64,000 nt of DNA from Betaproteobacteria bacterium RIFCSPLOWO2_02_FULL_67_26 (GCA_001771935.1 MERD01000094.1:1-64000), one strand, 5' to 3'. Shown: positions 10,201-20,284, counted from the stretch's first letter. Translations and numbers: made by a program. The notes: a model not told the origin generated them from the sequence alone.

Positions 10201-11250
10201 TCAGGCTTCGCTGATGAGCATGGCCTCGAGTTCGCGGCGCAGGTATTCCAGCACGAGGTCGGCGACGTCCTCCCCGAGGCAGTCGAATTCGGTCACGCCC
10301 TCCATCGAGCGCAGCCAGGTGAGCTGCCGTTTCGCGAACTGGCGGGTCGCGGCGATGCCCTGCTCGAGCAGGGCCGCCTTTCCGATGCGGCCCTCGAGGT
10401 GGTCCCAGGCCTGGCGGTAGCCGACGCAGCGCATCGCGGGCATGCCGGGCTCCAGGGCGTACTCCTCGCGCAGCTTCGCGAGCTCCGCCACCAGTCCCGC
10501 CTCGAGCATGGCCTCGAAGCGCCGCGCGATGCGCAGGTGCAGCACCTCGCGGTCGCTCGGGACCAGCGAGACCCGGATCGGGGTGTAGGGGAAGTAGACG
10601 TATTTCGGCTTCTGCAGCAGCACCGACAGCGGCTTGTTGGTGAGGTAATAGACTTCCATCGCGCGCTGGATGCGCTGCGCGTCGTTGGGCTCGAGCCGCG
10701 CCGCCGTCTCCGGGTCCACCCGCCGCAATTTCGCGTGCACCCCCGGCCAGCCCTCTTCCGCGGCCATGGTATCGATCATGAGCCGGATCATGGGATCGGC
10801 TTCCGGCAGGTCGTTGAGCCCCTCGGTGAGCGCCTTGAAGTAGAGCATGGTGCCGCCCACCAGGAGCGGGATGCGGTCGCGCTCGGTGATCTCGCGCATC
10901 AGCGCCAGCGCGTCGTCGCGGAAGCGCGCCGCGGAGTAGCTCTCGTGCGGCTCGATGATGTCGAGCAGGTGGTGCGGCGCCTGCCGCAGCAGCTCCGCCC
11001 CGGGCTTCGCGGTGCCGACGTCCATGCCCTTGTAGATCTGCGCCGAGTCCACGCTGATGATCTCGCACGGCAGCGCCCGCGCCAGCCGCAGGGCCACCGC
11101 GGTCTTGCCGCTGGCGGTCGGGCCCATAAGCAAAATTGCCGCAGGCAATTTTGCGGAGGGATGAGGGCGGAGGGATGAGGGATGAGGGGCGAGCGGCGCC
11201 GCAAGCTTTTTCCGCGCGGTTTTGGCCTTCGTCTTGCGCTTACTGGTCAC
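10201..11250 (-). CDS. miaA: tRNA dimethylallyltransferase with repeat-encoded N-terminal extension
   Basis: AAILLMGPTASGKTAVALRLARALPCEIISVDSAQIYKGMDVGTAKP; GTG start. Confidence 0.94.
   Translation of the reverse strand: MTSKRKTKAKTARKKLAAPLAPHPSSLRPHPSAKLPAAILLMGPTASGKTAVALRLARALPCEIISVDSAQIYKGMDVGTAKPGAELLRQAPHHLLDIIEPHESYSAARFRDDALALMREITERDRIPLLVGGTMLYFKALTEGLNDLPEADPMIRLMIDTMAAEEGWPGVHAKLRRVDPETAARLEPNDAQRIQRAMEVYYLTNKPLSVLLQKPKYVYFPYTPIRVSLVPSDREVLHLRIARRFEAMLEAGLVAELAKLREEYALEPGMPAMRCVGYRQAWDHLEGRIGKAALLEQGIAATRQFAKRQLTWLRSMEGVTEFDCLGEDVADLVLEYLRRELEAMLISEA
11130..11154. repeat. Perfect hairpin GCAAAATTGCC-gca-GGCAATTTTGC inside miaA 5' region
   Basis: 11-nt arms, 3-nt loop, immediately beside heptad array. 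Confidence 0.7.
11157..11198. repeat. Period-7 array GAGGGAT GAGGGCG GAGGGAT GAGGGAT GAGGGGC GAGCGGC
   Basis: Within miaA N-terminal coding region; inverted partner CCTCATCCCTCATCCC at about 11279-11294. Confidence 0.78.
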
Positions 11251-11327
11251 GGGTCGCCGTTCTCCTCACCGACTCTTCCTCATCCCTCATCCCTTGGCAC
11301 CGGTGACGCGTCGCGCTTCATGCGCGG

Positions 11328-13064
11328 TCAACGCCCGCGCATGAATAGCTTGTCAAGCTCCGCGAGCGTCACCTGGTGCCAGGTGGGCCGGCCGTGGTTG
11401 CACTGCCCGGAGCGCTCGGTCGCTTCCATCTCGCGCAGCAGGGCGTTCATCTCCGGGACGGTCAGCTTGCGGTTGGCGCGCACGGCGGCGTGGCAGGCCA
11501 TGGTCCCGAGCAGCGCGTTGCGCCGCTCGGTGAGCACGCGGCTCGCCCCGGTCTCGCGCACTTCCCGCAGCACGTCGGCCGCGAGGCTGCGCGCGTCGGC
11601 GTCGGCGAGCGGCGCCGGCACGGCGCGCACGATGAGCGACGTGGGCGACGCGGGCGCGATGTCGAAGCCGATGGTGCGCAGGACCTCCCCGTGCTCCTCC
11701 ACCGTCGCCACGTCGAGCGCCTCGGCGGCGAAGGTCACCGGCACCAGCAGCGGCTGCATCGGGATCGCGCGCGCGTCGAGCATGTCTTTCATCTTTTCGT
11801 ACAGGATCCGCTCGTGCGCGGCGTGCATGTCCACGATCACCAGGCCGTTGCGGTTCTGCGCCAGCACGTAAACCCCGGACAGCTGCGCCAGCGCGTAGCC
11901 CAGGGGCGTATCCCCGGCGTCCGGCAGGGGCGCGGGAGGCGCGCTCCGTTGAAACAGGGTGTCGTAGAGCGCCAGCGGCTCGGCGCCGTGCAACGCCATC
12001 GCGGCCTGGCGCATCGGCGCCGGGGCGAACCCGCCCGCGGCGGCGGCAACCGTGCTGCGCGGCGCTTCGGCCCCGGCCACCGCGCCGGCGAGCGCCTTGT
12101 TCAGCGCGTGGAAGATGAACTGGTGGATGCCGCGCGCGTCGCGGAAACGGACCTCGGTCTTCGCGGGATGGACGTTGACGTCCACCTGTCCCGGCTCGAT
12201 CTCGAGGAACAGCACGTAGGCGGGATGGCGCTCGTGGTGCAGCACGTCCTGGTAGGCCTGGCGGATGGCGTGGGCGGCGAGCTTGTCGCGCACGTAGCGG
12301 CCGTTGACGTAGAAATACTGGGCGTCTCGGGTCGCGCGCGCGTGCGCCGGCAAGCCGATCGCACCGGTGATCCGCAATCCGGCGCTAGATTCATCAACGT
12401 CGAGGGCGGCGGCGCGGAATTCGTCGCCCAGCAGCACGCCGATGCGCGCTGCGAGCGGCTGCGGCTTGAGGTGCCACTGGGTGCGCCCGTTGTGCTGCAG
12501 CGTGAAGCCGGTGTCGGGCCGCGACAGCGCGATGCGCGTGAAGGCTTCCTGGCTGTGCGCAAACTCGGTCGCATCGGACTTCAGGAACTTGCGGCGCGCC
12601 GGGGTATTGAAGTAGAGGTCGCGCGCCTCGATGCTGGTGCCGGCCGCCAGCGCCGCGGGCGATGCCCGGGAGATCTCCGATCCGGTGGCGGTGACAGTCC
12701 AGGCGTGCTTCTCGCCGGCGCGACGGCTGGTGAGCGTGAGCCGCGCGACAGCGGAGATGCTGGCGAGCGCCTCGCCGCGAAAGCCGAGACTCGCGACCCG
12801 CTCCAGGTCATCGAGCGAGGCGATCTTGCTGGTGGCGTGCCGAGCGAGCGCGAGCCGCAGCTCCTCGCGCGCAATGCCGCCGCCGTCGTCCGTGACCTTG
12901 ATGCCCTTCGCGCCGCCGCCCGCGAGCTGGACGGAAATCTCGCGCGCGCCCGCGTCGAGGCTGTTCTCCAGCAATTCCTTGAGGGCGGAAGCGGGACGCT
13001 CGACGACTTCGCCGGCGGCGATCTGGCTGACGAGTAATCCAGGGAGAACGCGGATGCTGCTCAT
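11328..13064 (-). CDS. mutL: DNA mismatch repair protein MutL
   Basis: MSSIRVLPGLLVSQIAAGEVVERPASALKELLENSLDAGA. Confidence 0.97.
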   Translation of the reverse strand: MSSIRVLPGLLVSQIAAGEVVERPASALKELLENSLDAGAREISVQLAGGGAKGIKVTDDGGGIAREELRLALARHATSKIASLDDLERVASLGFRGEALASISAVARLTLTSRRAGEKHAWTVTATGSEISRASPAALAAGTSIEARDLYFNTPARRKFLKSDATEFAHSQEAFTRIALSRPDTGFTLQHNGRTQWHLKPQPLAARIGVLLGDEFRAAALDVDESSAGLRITGAIGLPAHARATRDAQYFYVNGRYVRDKLAAHAIRQAYQDVLHHERHPAYVLFLEIEPGQVDVNVHPAKTEVRFRDARGIHQFIFHALNKALAGAVAGAEAPRSTVAAAAGGFAPAPMRQAAMALHGAEPLALYDTLFQRSAPPAPLPDAGDTPLGYALAQLSGVYVLAQNRNGLVIVDMHAAHERILYEKMKDMLDARAIPMQPLLVPVTFAAEALDVATVEEHGEVLRTIGFDIAPASPTSLIVRAVPAPLADADARSLAADVLREVRETGASRVLTERRNALLGTMACHAAVRANRKLTVPEMNALLREMEATERSGQCNHGRPTWHQVTLAELDKLFMRGR

Positions 13065-13079
13065 CCCCGGATTATAAGT

Positions 13080-13100
13080 GAGGGATGAGGGCGGAGGGGT
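13080..13100. repeat. Period-7 array GAGGGAT GAGGGCG GAGGGGT
   Basis: mutL/HpaI-like divergent region. Confidence 0.7.
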
Positions 13101-13156
13101 CACGTCTCCGGGCGCTGATACAATGCGCCGTCCCCACCCACATCATCGGAAGAACA

Positions 13157-13942
13157 ATGGATCAGGTGACCAATCACGCCAAGCAACGCCTCGCGGCCGG
13201 CGAGCTCGCGCTCGGCATGGGCGTCCGGCAGAGCCGCACCGTGGACATCGCGACTATCGCGAAGACCTGCGGGTTCGACTGGCTGTTCATCGACATGGAG
13301 CACAGCTCGCTCGACGTGGACCTGGCTTCGCAGCTCGCGATGGCCTCGCTCGGCGCCGGGATCACGCCGCTGGTGCGCGTGCCGGGGCACGAGCACTACC
13401 ACGCCTCGCGCCTGCTCGATAACGGTGCCCAGGGCATCGTCGCGCCGCACGTGGACACGGTCGAGGAGGCGAAGCGCATCGCGAGCGCGTGCCGCTACCC
13501 GCCGATCGGCCACCGCTCGATCGCCGGCGCGCAGCCGCAGCTCGGCTTCCGGAGCGTGCCCGTGGGCGAGGCCACGAAGCTGGTGAACGCGGCGACGCTC
13601 GTCGTCGTGATGCTCGAGACGCCGAAGGCCATTGCCAACGCGGACGCGATCGCCCAGGTCGAAGGCGTGGACGTGCTGCTCATCGGCACCAACGATTTGT
13701 GCGCCGAGATCGGCATCCACGGCAATTTCACGGATCCCCGCATCGAGGATGCGTACCGCACCGTCATCGCCGCGTGCAGGAAACACGGGAAGTATCCCGG
13801 CATGGGCGGCGTCTACGAGCCCAAGCTCATGGAGAAATACGTGGGGATGGGGATGCGCTTCATCCTGAGCGGGAACGATCTGTCGTTCCTGATGGCCGGC
13901 GCGCGGGCGCGCGCGGAGCTCCTCCGCGGCGTCAAGATTTGA
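13157..13942 (+). CDS. HpcH/HpaI aldolase family protein
   Basis: GFDWLFIDMEHSSLDVDLASQL...PLVRVPGHEHYHASRLLDNGAQGIVAPHVDT. Confidence 0.9.
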   Translation: MDQVTNHAKQRLAAGELALGMGVRQSRTVDIATIAKTCGFDWLFIDMEHSSLDVDLASQLAMASLGAGITPLVRVPGHEHYHASRLLDNGAQGIVAPHVDTVEEAKRIASACRYPPIGHRSIAGAQPQLGFRSVPVGEATKLVNAATLVVVMLETPKAIANADAIAQVEGVDVLLIGTNDLCAEIGIHGNFTDPRIEDAYRTVIAACRKHGKYPGMGGVYEPKLMEKYVGMGMRFILSGNDLSFLMAGARARAELLRGVKI

Positions 13943-14000
13943 ACCGCTGAGAAAAGACACGATTGAACCGCCAAGACGCCGAGAGAAACAAGAATACACA

Positions 14001-14030
14001 CTCATCACCCATCACCCATCACCCATCACG
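14001..14030. repeat. Period-7 array CTCATCA CCCATCA CCCATCA CCCATCA
   Basis: Upstream of amidohydrolase gene. Confidence 0.78.
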
Positions 14031-14043
14031 CTTCATCAAGCAA

Positions 14044-14883
14044 ATGAGTCACGATACGCCGATATCAACGCCCCGCCTGCCCACGCCGCCCAACGCGTGC
14101 GACACGCACATGCACATCTACGAGCCCGGCTACACGCTGCGGGCCGGGGCGAGCCATCCGAGCCAGCCCGGCACGCTGGCGCACTACCGCGAGCTGCAAA
14201 AGAAGCTCGGGCTGACGCGCACCGTCATCGTCGCGCCGTCCGGCTACGGTTCCGACCCCGCCTGCACGCTGGAAGCGATGGCGAAGCTGGGTGACACGGC
14301 GCGCGGCGTTGCGATCGTGGACCCGCAGGTATCGGACGTGGAGCTCGACCGGCTGACGAAGCTCGGCATCCGCGGCGTCCGCTACCACATGCGGGGCGGC
14401 GTGCTGACCTGGGAGAGCATGCCGACGCTGGCGGCGCGGGTCGCCGCGTTCGGCTGGCACGTGCAGCTGCAGTGCGAATCGAAGGAGATCGCCGCGCACG
14501 AAGCGATGCTGGCGCAGCTCCCCTGCGACCTGGTGATCGACCACATGGGCCGCTTCGACGCCGGCGTCGATTTCAACGACCCGAGCTGGCGCGCGATGCA
14601 CAGGTTTCTCGCGACCGGCCGCTGCTGGGTCAAGCTTTCGGGCCCGTACTACGGCTCGAAGAGCGGTCCGCCGCGCTACGAGGACAAGGACCGCATCGCC
14701 AGGGCGTTGATCAAGGCCGCGCCGGAGCGCATGGTGTGGGCGAGCAACTGGCCCCATCCTTCCTTCAAGAAGAATTTCCCGGACGAAGGCAGGCTGCTCG
14801 ATCTCGTCGCCGACTGGACGCAGGACGCGGGTTTGCGCGCCAAAATACTGGTGACCAATCCCGCCAGTCTGTATGGGTTTTGA
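14044..14883 (+). CDS. Amidohydrolase family 2 (2-pyrone-4,6-dicarboxylate hydrolase-like)
   Basis: NACDTHMHIYEPGY ... VWASNWPHPSF. Confidence 0.85.
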   Translation: MSHDTPISTPRLPTPPNACDTHMHIYEPGYTLRAGASHPSQPGTLAHYRELQKKLGLTRTVIVAPSGYGSDPACTLEAMAKLGDTARGVAIVDPQVSDVELDRLTKLGIRGVRYHMRGGVLTWESMPTLAARVAAFGWHVQLQCESKEIAAHEAMLAQLPCDLVIDHMGRFDAGVDFNDPSWRAMHRFLATGRCWVKLSGPYYGSKSGPPRYEDKDRIARALIKAAPERMVWASNWPHPSFKKNFPDEGRLLDLVADWTQDAGLRAKILVTNPASLYGF

Positions 14884-14886
14884 CGC

Positions 14887-14900
14887 TTGATCTGGATCAA
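14887..14900. promoter_or_regulatory. FNR/ANR-type box TTGATctggATCAA upstream of pntA
   Basis: Perfect match to the TTGATnnnnATCAA consensus, 54 bp from box end to ATG; TATTCT -10-like at 14923-14928. Confidence 0.72.
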
Positions 14901-14953
14901 CCCGGCAGCGTGCCGCGGAATCTATTCTCCGGACGAATGAAGAAAGGGAGTTC

Positions 14954-16561
14954 ATGCCTCAGGTCATAGGGGTGCCCAAAGAGACGGCGGCGGGGGAAAA
15001 ACGCGTCGCCACGGTGCCGGAAATCGTCGAAAAGCTCATCAAGCTGGGCTTCAAGGTCGTCGTGCAATCCGGCGCCGGCGATGCGGCGAATTTCAGCGAC
15101 GACGTCTACCGCGCCGCGGGCGCCGGGATCGCCGGCACCGCGGCCGAGCTGTGGAGCGCATCGGACATCGTCTTCAAGGTGCGCGCCCCGAGCCCTCAGG
15201 AAGTCGAGATGATGCGCGACGGCGGCACCTCGTCTACTACTTTGGTCAGCTTCATCTGGCCGGCGCAGAATCCCGAGCTGCTGAAGCAGCTCGCGGCGAA
15301 GAAGGCCACCGTGCTGGCGATGGACAGCGTGCCGCGCATCTCGCGCGCGCAGAAGCTGGACGCGCTGTCCTCGATGGCCAACATCGCCGGCTACCGTGCC
15401 GTCATCGAGGCGGCGCATCACTTCGGCCGTTTCTTCACCGGCCAGATCACGGCCGCGGGCAAGGTGCCGCCGGCCAAGGTTTTCGTCATCGGCGCCGGCG
15501 TCGCGGGCCTGGCGGCAATCGGCGCGGCCTCGGGCCTGGGCGCCATCGTGCGCGCCAACGACACGCGTCCCGAGGTGGGCGACCAGGTCAAGTCCATGGG
15601 CGGCGAGTTCGTCCCGGTGGACTACCAGGAAGAGGGCACCGGCGTCGGCGGTTACGCCAAGGTCATGAGCGAGGGCTTCCTCAAGGCCCAGGCCGACGTT
15701 TTCGCGAAGCAGGCGAAGGACGTGGACATCATCATCACCACCGCGCTCATCCCGGGCCGGCCGGCGCCGAAGCTGATCACCGCGGACATGGTGAGGTCGA
15801 TGAAGCCGGGCAGCGTCATCGTCGACCTGGCCGCGGAGCAGGGCGGCAACTGCGAGCTGACGGTGCCGCACGAGGTGACCGTGAAGCACGGCGTGACGAT
15901 CATCGGCTACAGCGATCTGCCGAGCCGCCTGTCCCGGCAGTCGAGCACGCTCTATGCGACCAACCTGTTCCGGCTTGCCGAGGAGCTGTGCAAGACCAGG
16001 GACGGCATCTTCAACGTCAACATGGAAGACGAGGTGATTCGCGGCACCACGGTGGTGAAGGCGGGCGGCATCACCTGGCCGCCGCCGGCTCCGAAGCTCA
16101 CCGCCGCGCCGCCGGCGGCAGCCAGGCCGGCAGCGGCCGTGCCCGCGGCGCAAAAGGGCCACGGCGAAGCCGCCGCGCCGGCCTCGGCCAGGTCGATGGC
16201 GATCATGTTCGCCGTCGCCGCGGTGCTGTTCTGGTTCATCGGCGCCAACGCGCCGGCGGCCTTTCTCAACCACTTCACGGTGTTCGTGCTGGCCTGCTTC
16301 GTGGGCTACATGGTGGTGTGGAACGTCACGCCCGCCCTGCACACGCCGCTGATGAGCGTCACCAACGCGATCAGCAGCATCATCGCCATCGGCGCGCTGG
16401 TGCAGGTGGCGCCGCCCATGCTGGAGAATGCGGCGGCCGCCGGCGACCGGCCCGAGGCCTGGATACTGGGGCTGGCGGTGGCGGGCGTCGCGCTCACCTC
16501 GATCAACATGTTCGGCGGTTTCGCCGTGACCCAGCGCATGCTGCAGATGTTCCGTAAGTGA
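14954..16561 (+). CDS. pntA: NAD(P) transhydrogenase alpha subunit
   Basis: [66 protein letters not shown]-terminal TM segments. Confidence 0.96.
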   Translation: MPQVIGVPKETAAGEKRVATVPEIVEKLIKLGFKVVVQSGAGDAANFSDDVYRAAGAGIAGTAAELWSASDIVFKVRAPSPQEVEMMRDGGTSSTTLVSFIWPAQNPELLKQLAAKKATVLAMDSVPRISRAQKLDALSSMANIAGYRAVIEAAHHFGRFFTGQITAAGKVPPAKVFVIGAGVAGLAAIGAASGLGAIVRANDTRPEVGDQVKSMGGEFVPVDYQEEGTGVGGYAKVMSEGFLKAQADVFAKQAKDVDIIITTALIPGRPAPKLITADMVRSMKPGSVIVDLAAEQGGNCELTVPHEVTVKHGVTIIGYSDLPSRLSRQSSTLYATNLFRLAEELCKTRDGIFNVNMEDEVIRGTTVVKAGGITWPPPAPKLTAAPPAAARPAAAVPAAQKGHGEAAAPASARSMAIMFAVAAVLFWFIGANAPAAFLNHFTVFVLACFVGYMVVWNVTPALHTPLMSVTNAISSIIAIGALVQVAPPMLENAAAAGDRPEAWILGLAVAGVALTSINMFGGFAVTQRMLQMFRK

Positions 16562-16588
16562 AAAGCGTGGTGAATTAAGGCGCGATCA

Positions 16589-18004
16589 ATGTCCGCAACC
16601 CTGGCAACGGTTTCCTACATCGGCGCGACGATACTGTTCATCCTCAGCCTCGGCGGCTTGTCCAATCCGGAGTCCTCGCGGCGCGGCAACCTGTACGGCA
16701 TGATCGGCATGACCATCGCGGTGCTGGCGACGGTCTTCGGTCCGCAGGTCACGCCGGCCGGCTACGTGTGGATCATCGCGGCCATGGCGGTCGGCGCCAG
16801 CGTCGGGCTGTATGCCGCGCGCGTCGTCAGGATGACGCAGATGCCCGAGCTGGTCGCGCTGATGCACAGCCTGGTCGGTCTCGCCGCCATGCTGGTCGGC
16901 TACGCCAACTACATCGATCCGGCGGCGGCGGGGACGTTCAAGGGCGCCGAGAAGACCATCCACGAGCTGGAGATCTATCTCGGCATCCTGATCGGCGCCG
17001 TGACCTTCTCGGGTTCGGTGATCGCTTTCGGCAAGCTCTCCGCCAAGATCAGCGGCAAGCCGGTGCTGCTGCCGGGACGCCACTGGATCAATCTGACCGG
17101 CCTGCTCGTGGTGATCGGGTTCGGCTGGAGCTTCATCAACACGCACGCGGTCGCCGATGGCATGATCCCGCTGATCGTGATGACCGTGATCGCGCTCGCC
17201 TTCGGCATCCACATGGTGATGGCGATCGGCGGCGCCGACATGCCGGTGGTGATTTCGATGCTGAACAGCTACTCCGGCTGGGCGGCGGCGGCCACGGGCT
17301 TCATGCTCAATAACGATCTGCTGATCGTCACCGGCGCGCTGGTGGGATCGAGCGGCGCCATCCTCTCCTACATCATGTGCCGCGCCATGAACCGTCACTT
17401 CATCGCGGTGATCGCGGGCGGATTCGGCACCGAGGGCGGTGTCCCGGCGGCTGCCGGCGGTGTGCAGCCGGCGGGCGAGGTCGTGCCAATTCTTGCCGCG
17501 GAGACTGCGGAACTGCTGCGCGAGGCCAAAAACGTGATCATCGTGCCGGGCTATGGCATGGCCGTGGCGCAGGCGCAGCACGCGGTGTACGAAATCACCC
17601 GGCACCTGCGCGAGAAGGGCGTCAACGTGCGCTTCGGCATCCACCCGGTTGCCGGGCGCATGCCGGGCCACATGAACGTGCTGCTGGCCGAGGCCAGGGT
17701 GCCCTACGACATCGTGCTGGAGATGGACGAACTCAACGTGGACTTTCCGGAGACCGATGTCGCCATGGTCATCGGCGCCAACGACATCGTCAATCCGTCC
17801 GCCCAGGACGACCCGGCCAGCCCGATCGCCGGCATGCCGGTGCTGGAAGTGTGGAAGGCCAGGACCTCGATCGTGATGAAGCGCAGCATGGCCTCCGGCT
17901 ATGCGGGCGTCGACAATCCGCTGTTCTACAAGGAAAACAACCGCATGCTGTTCGGCGACGCGAAGAAGATGCTGGACGAGGTGCTGGTCGCGCTGAAGGG
18001 CTGA
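16589..18004 (+). CDS. pntB: NAD(P) transhydrogenase beta subunit
   Basis: [55 protein letters not shown]. Confidence 0.97.
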   Translation: MSATLATVSYIGATILFILSLGGLSNPESSRRGNLYGMIGMTIAVLATVFGPQVTPAGYVWIIAAMAVGASVGLYAARVVRMTQMPELVALMHSLVGLAAMLVGYANYIDPAAAGTFKGAEKTIHELEIYLGILIGAVTFSGSVIAFGKLSAKISGKPVLLPGRHWINLTGLLVVIGFGWSFINTHAVADGMIPLIVMTVIALAFGIHMVMAIGGADMPVVISMLNSYSGWAAAATGFMLNNDLLIVTGALVGSSGAILSYIMCRAMNRHFIAVIAGGFGTEGGVPAAAGGVQPAGEVVPILAAETAELLREAKNVIIVPGYGMAVAQAQHAVYEITRHLREKGVNVRFGIHPVAGRMPGHMNVLLAEARVPYDIVLEMDELNVDFPETDVAMVIGANDIVNPSAQDDPASPIAGMPVLEVWKARTSIVMKRSMASGYAGVDNPLFYKENNRMLFGDAKKMLDEVLVALKG

Positions 18005-18015
18005 GCGCCTTCGTC

Positions 18016-18043
18016 CATTCACCATTCACTATTCACCATTCAC
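18016..18043. repeat. Period-7 array CATTCAC CATTCAC TATTCAC CATTCAC
   Basis: Between pntB and EAL gene. Confidence 0.8.
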
Positions 18044-18061
18044 GCTGTTAGAGTGTGGCGT

Positions 18062-18862
18062 ATGGCGAAGCAGGACAAGGCGCCGGAGCAGCAGTACATG
18101 GAGTCCCTCGTCGGGAGCCTTACCGACTGGGACGATCCGGAAGCGCGGCTCGCCCAGGCGTTCAAGCTCGACGAGTTCATCCTGTTCGGCCAGCGCATCG
18201 TCCCGCTCGACCCGAAAGCCAATCTGCCGCCCCGCCTCGAAGTCCTGATCCGGCTGCGCGAGGAGGAGGAGCACCTCATGCCGCCGGGCGCCTTCATCCC
18301 GGTCCTCGAGCATTGCGACATGATGCCGGCGCTGGACCGGTGGGTGGTGGAGCACGCCATCCAGTGGTGGCAGTCGAAGGGCGGGCAGGCGCCGGCGCTG
18401 AACGTCAACCTTTCGGTGGAGACGCTGATCGATCCTTCGTTTCCCGTGTTCGTCCAGCGGCAGATGCGCAAGGCCGCGATGCCGGGCGACGTGCTCTATT
18501 TCGAGGTCGAGGCGGTGGACGTCGTGACCTACCCGCAGAAATCCCGGAGCGCCGCCGACAAGCTCAGGGCCGCGGGCTGCCGCATCGCGATCGCGGGGTT
18601 CGGGCGCGATCTGGTCTCGTTCGACGCGCTGAAGGAAGTCTCCGCCGGGATGATCAAGGTGGACGGCGGCCTGGTGATGGAGATCCACCGCGATCCCGTG
18701 GCGCTCGCCAAGATCAAGTCCATCCAGGGCGTGTGCGCCAAGGTCGGCATCCAGACCGTGGCGGAATTCGTCGAGCAGCAGGAAACGATCGAAAAGCTGC
18801 GCGCGATCGGCTTCAACTACGCGCAGGGCTACGGGGTGGCGCGGCCCGAACCCTTGAACTGA
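18062..18862 (+). CDS. EAL-domain protein with degenerate catalytic motifs
   Basis: EVLIRL, NVNLS, IKVDGG, VAEFVEQQETIEKLRAIGFNYAQGYGVARPEPL; DDFG replaced by AGFG. Confidence 0.82.
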   Translation: MAKQDKAPEQQYMESLVGSLTDWDDPEARLAQAFKLDEFILFGQRIVPLDPKANLPPRLEVLIRLREEEEHLMPPGAFIPVLEHCDMMPALDRWVVEHAIQWWQSKGGQAPALNVNLSVETLIDPSFPVFVQRQMRKAAMPGDVLYFEVEAVDVVTYPQKSRSAADKLRAAGCRIAIAGFGRDLVSFDALKEVSAGMIKVDGGLVMEIHRDPVALAKIKSIQGVCAKVGIQTVAEFVEQQETIEKLRAIGFNYAQGYGVARPEPLN

Positions 18863-18895
18863 GGGATGAGGGATGAGGGATGAGGGCGGAGCTCA
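18861..18895. repeat. Period-7 array GAGGGAT x3, GAGGGCG, GAGCTCA
   Basis: Between EAL gene stop (TGA overlaps first unit) and convergent nuclease gene. Confidence 0.8.
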
Positions 18896-19378
18896 GTGGC
18901 CATTCCGGCGCCAGTTCCAGGGCGGGACCGGCGCCGGGTCGGTCCACAGGCCGCGGTTGGCGGCGCGCGCCTCGTTCTGCATCGCGTGCAGCGGCGAGCG
19001 CGCCGGCGCGTAGCGGGTATAGGTCCAGGCGTAGCCGCGGCGCACCTGCTCCGCGTTGGCGTCCTTGCCGTCGCAGGTGACCTGGGCGATGGTGCGCCGG
19101 TAGCGGTCCCGCCCGCGCACGTCGAGCGACGCCATTTTCCCGAAGCACAGCTCGGACAAGGACTGCTTCGAGCGCGTGCCGAACGGCTGCCGCAGCTCCG
19201 GCGCGTCGATGCCGGTCAGCCGCACCTTCACCTGCCGGCGCTCGATCAGTACCGTCAGCGTGTCCCCGTCGTGCACGGAGACGACGCGCGCCAGAACGTC
19301 CGCGTGAGCGGGAATGACTGCAAAAAGTAGAGGGAATGCGGCTGAAGCGAGTAAGCGGGGAAGGGCGGCATCACCCAT
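18893..19378 (-). CDS. Secreted thermonuclease (SNase-like)
   Basis: Signal peptide then VSVHDGDTLTVLIERRQVKVRLTGIDAPELRQPFGTRSKQSL. Confidence 0.88.
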   Translation of the reverse strand: MGDAALPRLLASAAFPLLFAVIPAHADVLARVVSVHDGDTLTVLIERRQVKVRLTGIDAPELRQPFGTRSKQSLSELCFGKMASLDVRGRDRYRRTIAQVTCDGKDANAEQVRRGYAWTYTRYAPARSPLHAMQNEARAANRGLWTDPAPVPPWNWRRNGH

Positions 19379-19380
19379 TA

Positions 19381-20284
19381 AGAGCGCCTAACAAAATGAC
19401 GCTTGTACATTGATGAAGGTCTTGGTACGGTGAGGCATCGCATGTTCGGGAGGGACGCGGATGCCGAAGCCGTTGATCGAAGACGAGTTATGGGCGCGAA
19501 TCGAGCCATTGTTACCGAAGAAGCGAAGGCGCAAGCGATACGCGGGGCGCCTGCCGCTGGAGGACCGTCGGGTGCTCACGGGCATTCTGTTTGTGTTGAG
19601 GTCGGGCATCCCCTGGGAGATGCTGCCCAAGGAGATGGGTTGCGGCTCGGGGATGACCTGCTGGCGCAGGCTGAAACACTGGCAGCGCCGCGGGGTATGG
19701 AACCGGCTGCACCGGGTGCTGCTCTCGGAGCTGCGCGGGGCGAAGCAACTGGACTTCTCGCGGGCGGTGGCCGACAGCTCCTCGATTCGCGCCGTGGGGG
19801 CGGGAAAAAAAGTGGACCGAACCCAACCGATCGCCGTCGTGCGGGCAGCAAACACCACCTTCTCACGGATGCGCAAGGTGTCCCGCTTTCGGTAGTGCTC
19901 ACCAAGGCCAACCGCAATGACGTCACGCAGGTGATGCCTCTGCTCAATGCCATCCCGCCGGTCGCTGGCCAGCGCGGAGCACCCAGGCGCAAGCCCGATC
20001 TGATCCAGGCTGACCGCGCCTATGACTCCAACCCCCTGCGAAAGCTGCTGGCCGAGCGTGGCATCGACACCCAAATCGCTCGGCGTTACACCCCGCATGG
20101 CAGTGGCTTGGGCAAGACCCGCTGGGTCGTGGAGCGCACCATCGCATGGCTGCACCAGTTCCGCCGGCTGCGCGTGCGCTACGAGCGACTGCCTTCCATA
20201 CACGAGGCATTCCTCAAACTCGGCGCTTGCCTGATCTGCTGGCGCTTCGTTAAAGCCGCATGAAGTCATTTTGTTAGGCGCTCT
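19381..20284. mobile_element. IS5-family (IS427-like) insertion sequence, ~904 bp
   Basis: Perfect 22-bp match between TAAGAGCGCCTAACAAAATGAC (19379-19400) and its reverse complement (20265-20286), of which the outer TA is a likely target duplication; two-frame transposase. Confidence 0.92.
19461..20263 (+). CDS. IS5-family transposase, ORFA (19461-19895) plus ORFB in -1 frame, fused by programmed frameshift at A AAA AAA G (19805-19812)
   Basis: ORFA MPKPLIEDELWARIEPLLPKKRRR...; -1 frame continues GKKSGPNPTDRRRAGSKHHLLTDAQGVPLSVVLTKANRND... Confidence 0.88.

Noticed and set aside
13938-13985. Separate repeat TTGAACCGC...TTGAACCGCCAAGACGCC after the aldolase gene
   Set aside because: Only two partial copies in the window; too little to support a distinct element.
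14001-14030. CRISPR array at repeated CATCACC
   Set aside because: Units are 7 bp without spacers; no cas genes; treated as heptad repeats.
19388-20269. 293-aa minus-strand ORF within the IS
   Set aside because: Antisense to transposase; no passenger gene motif.
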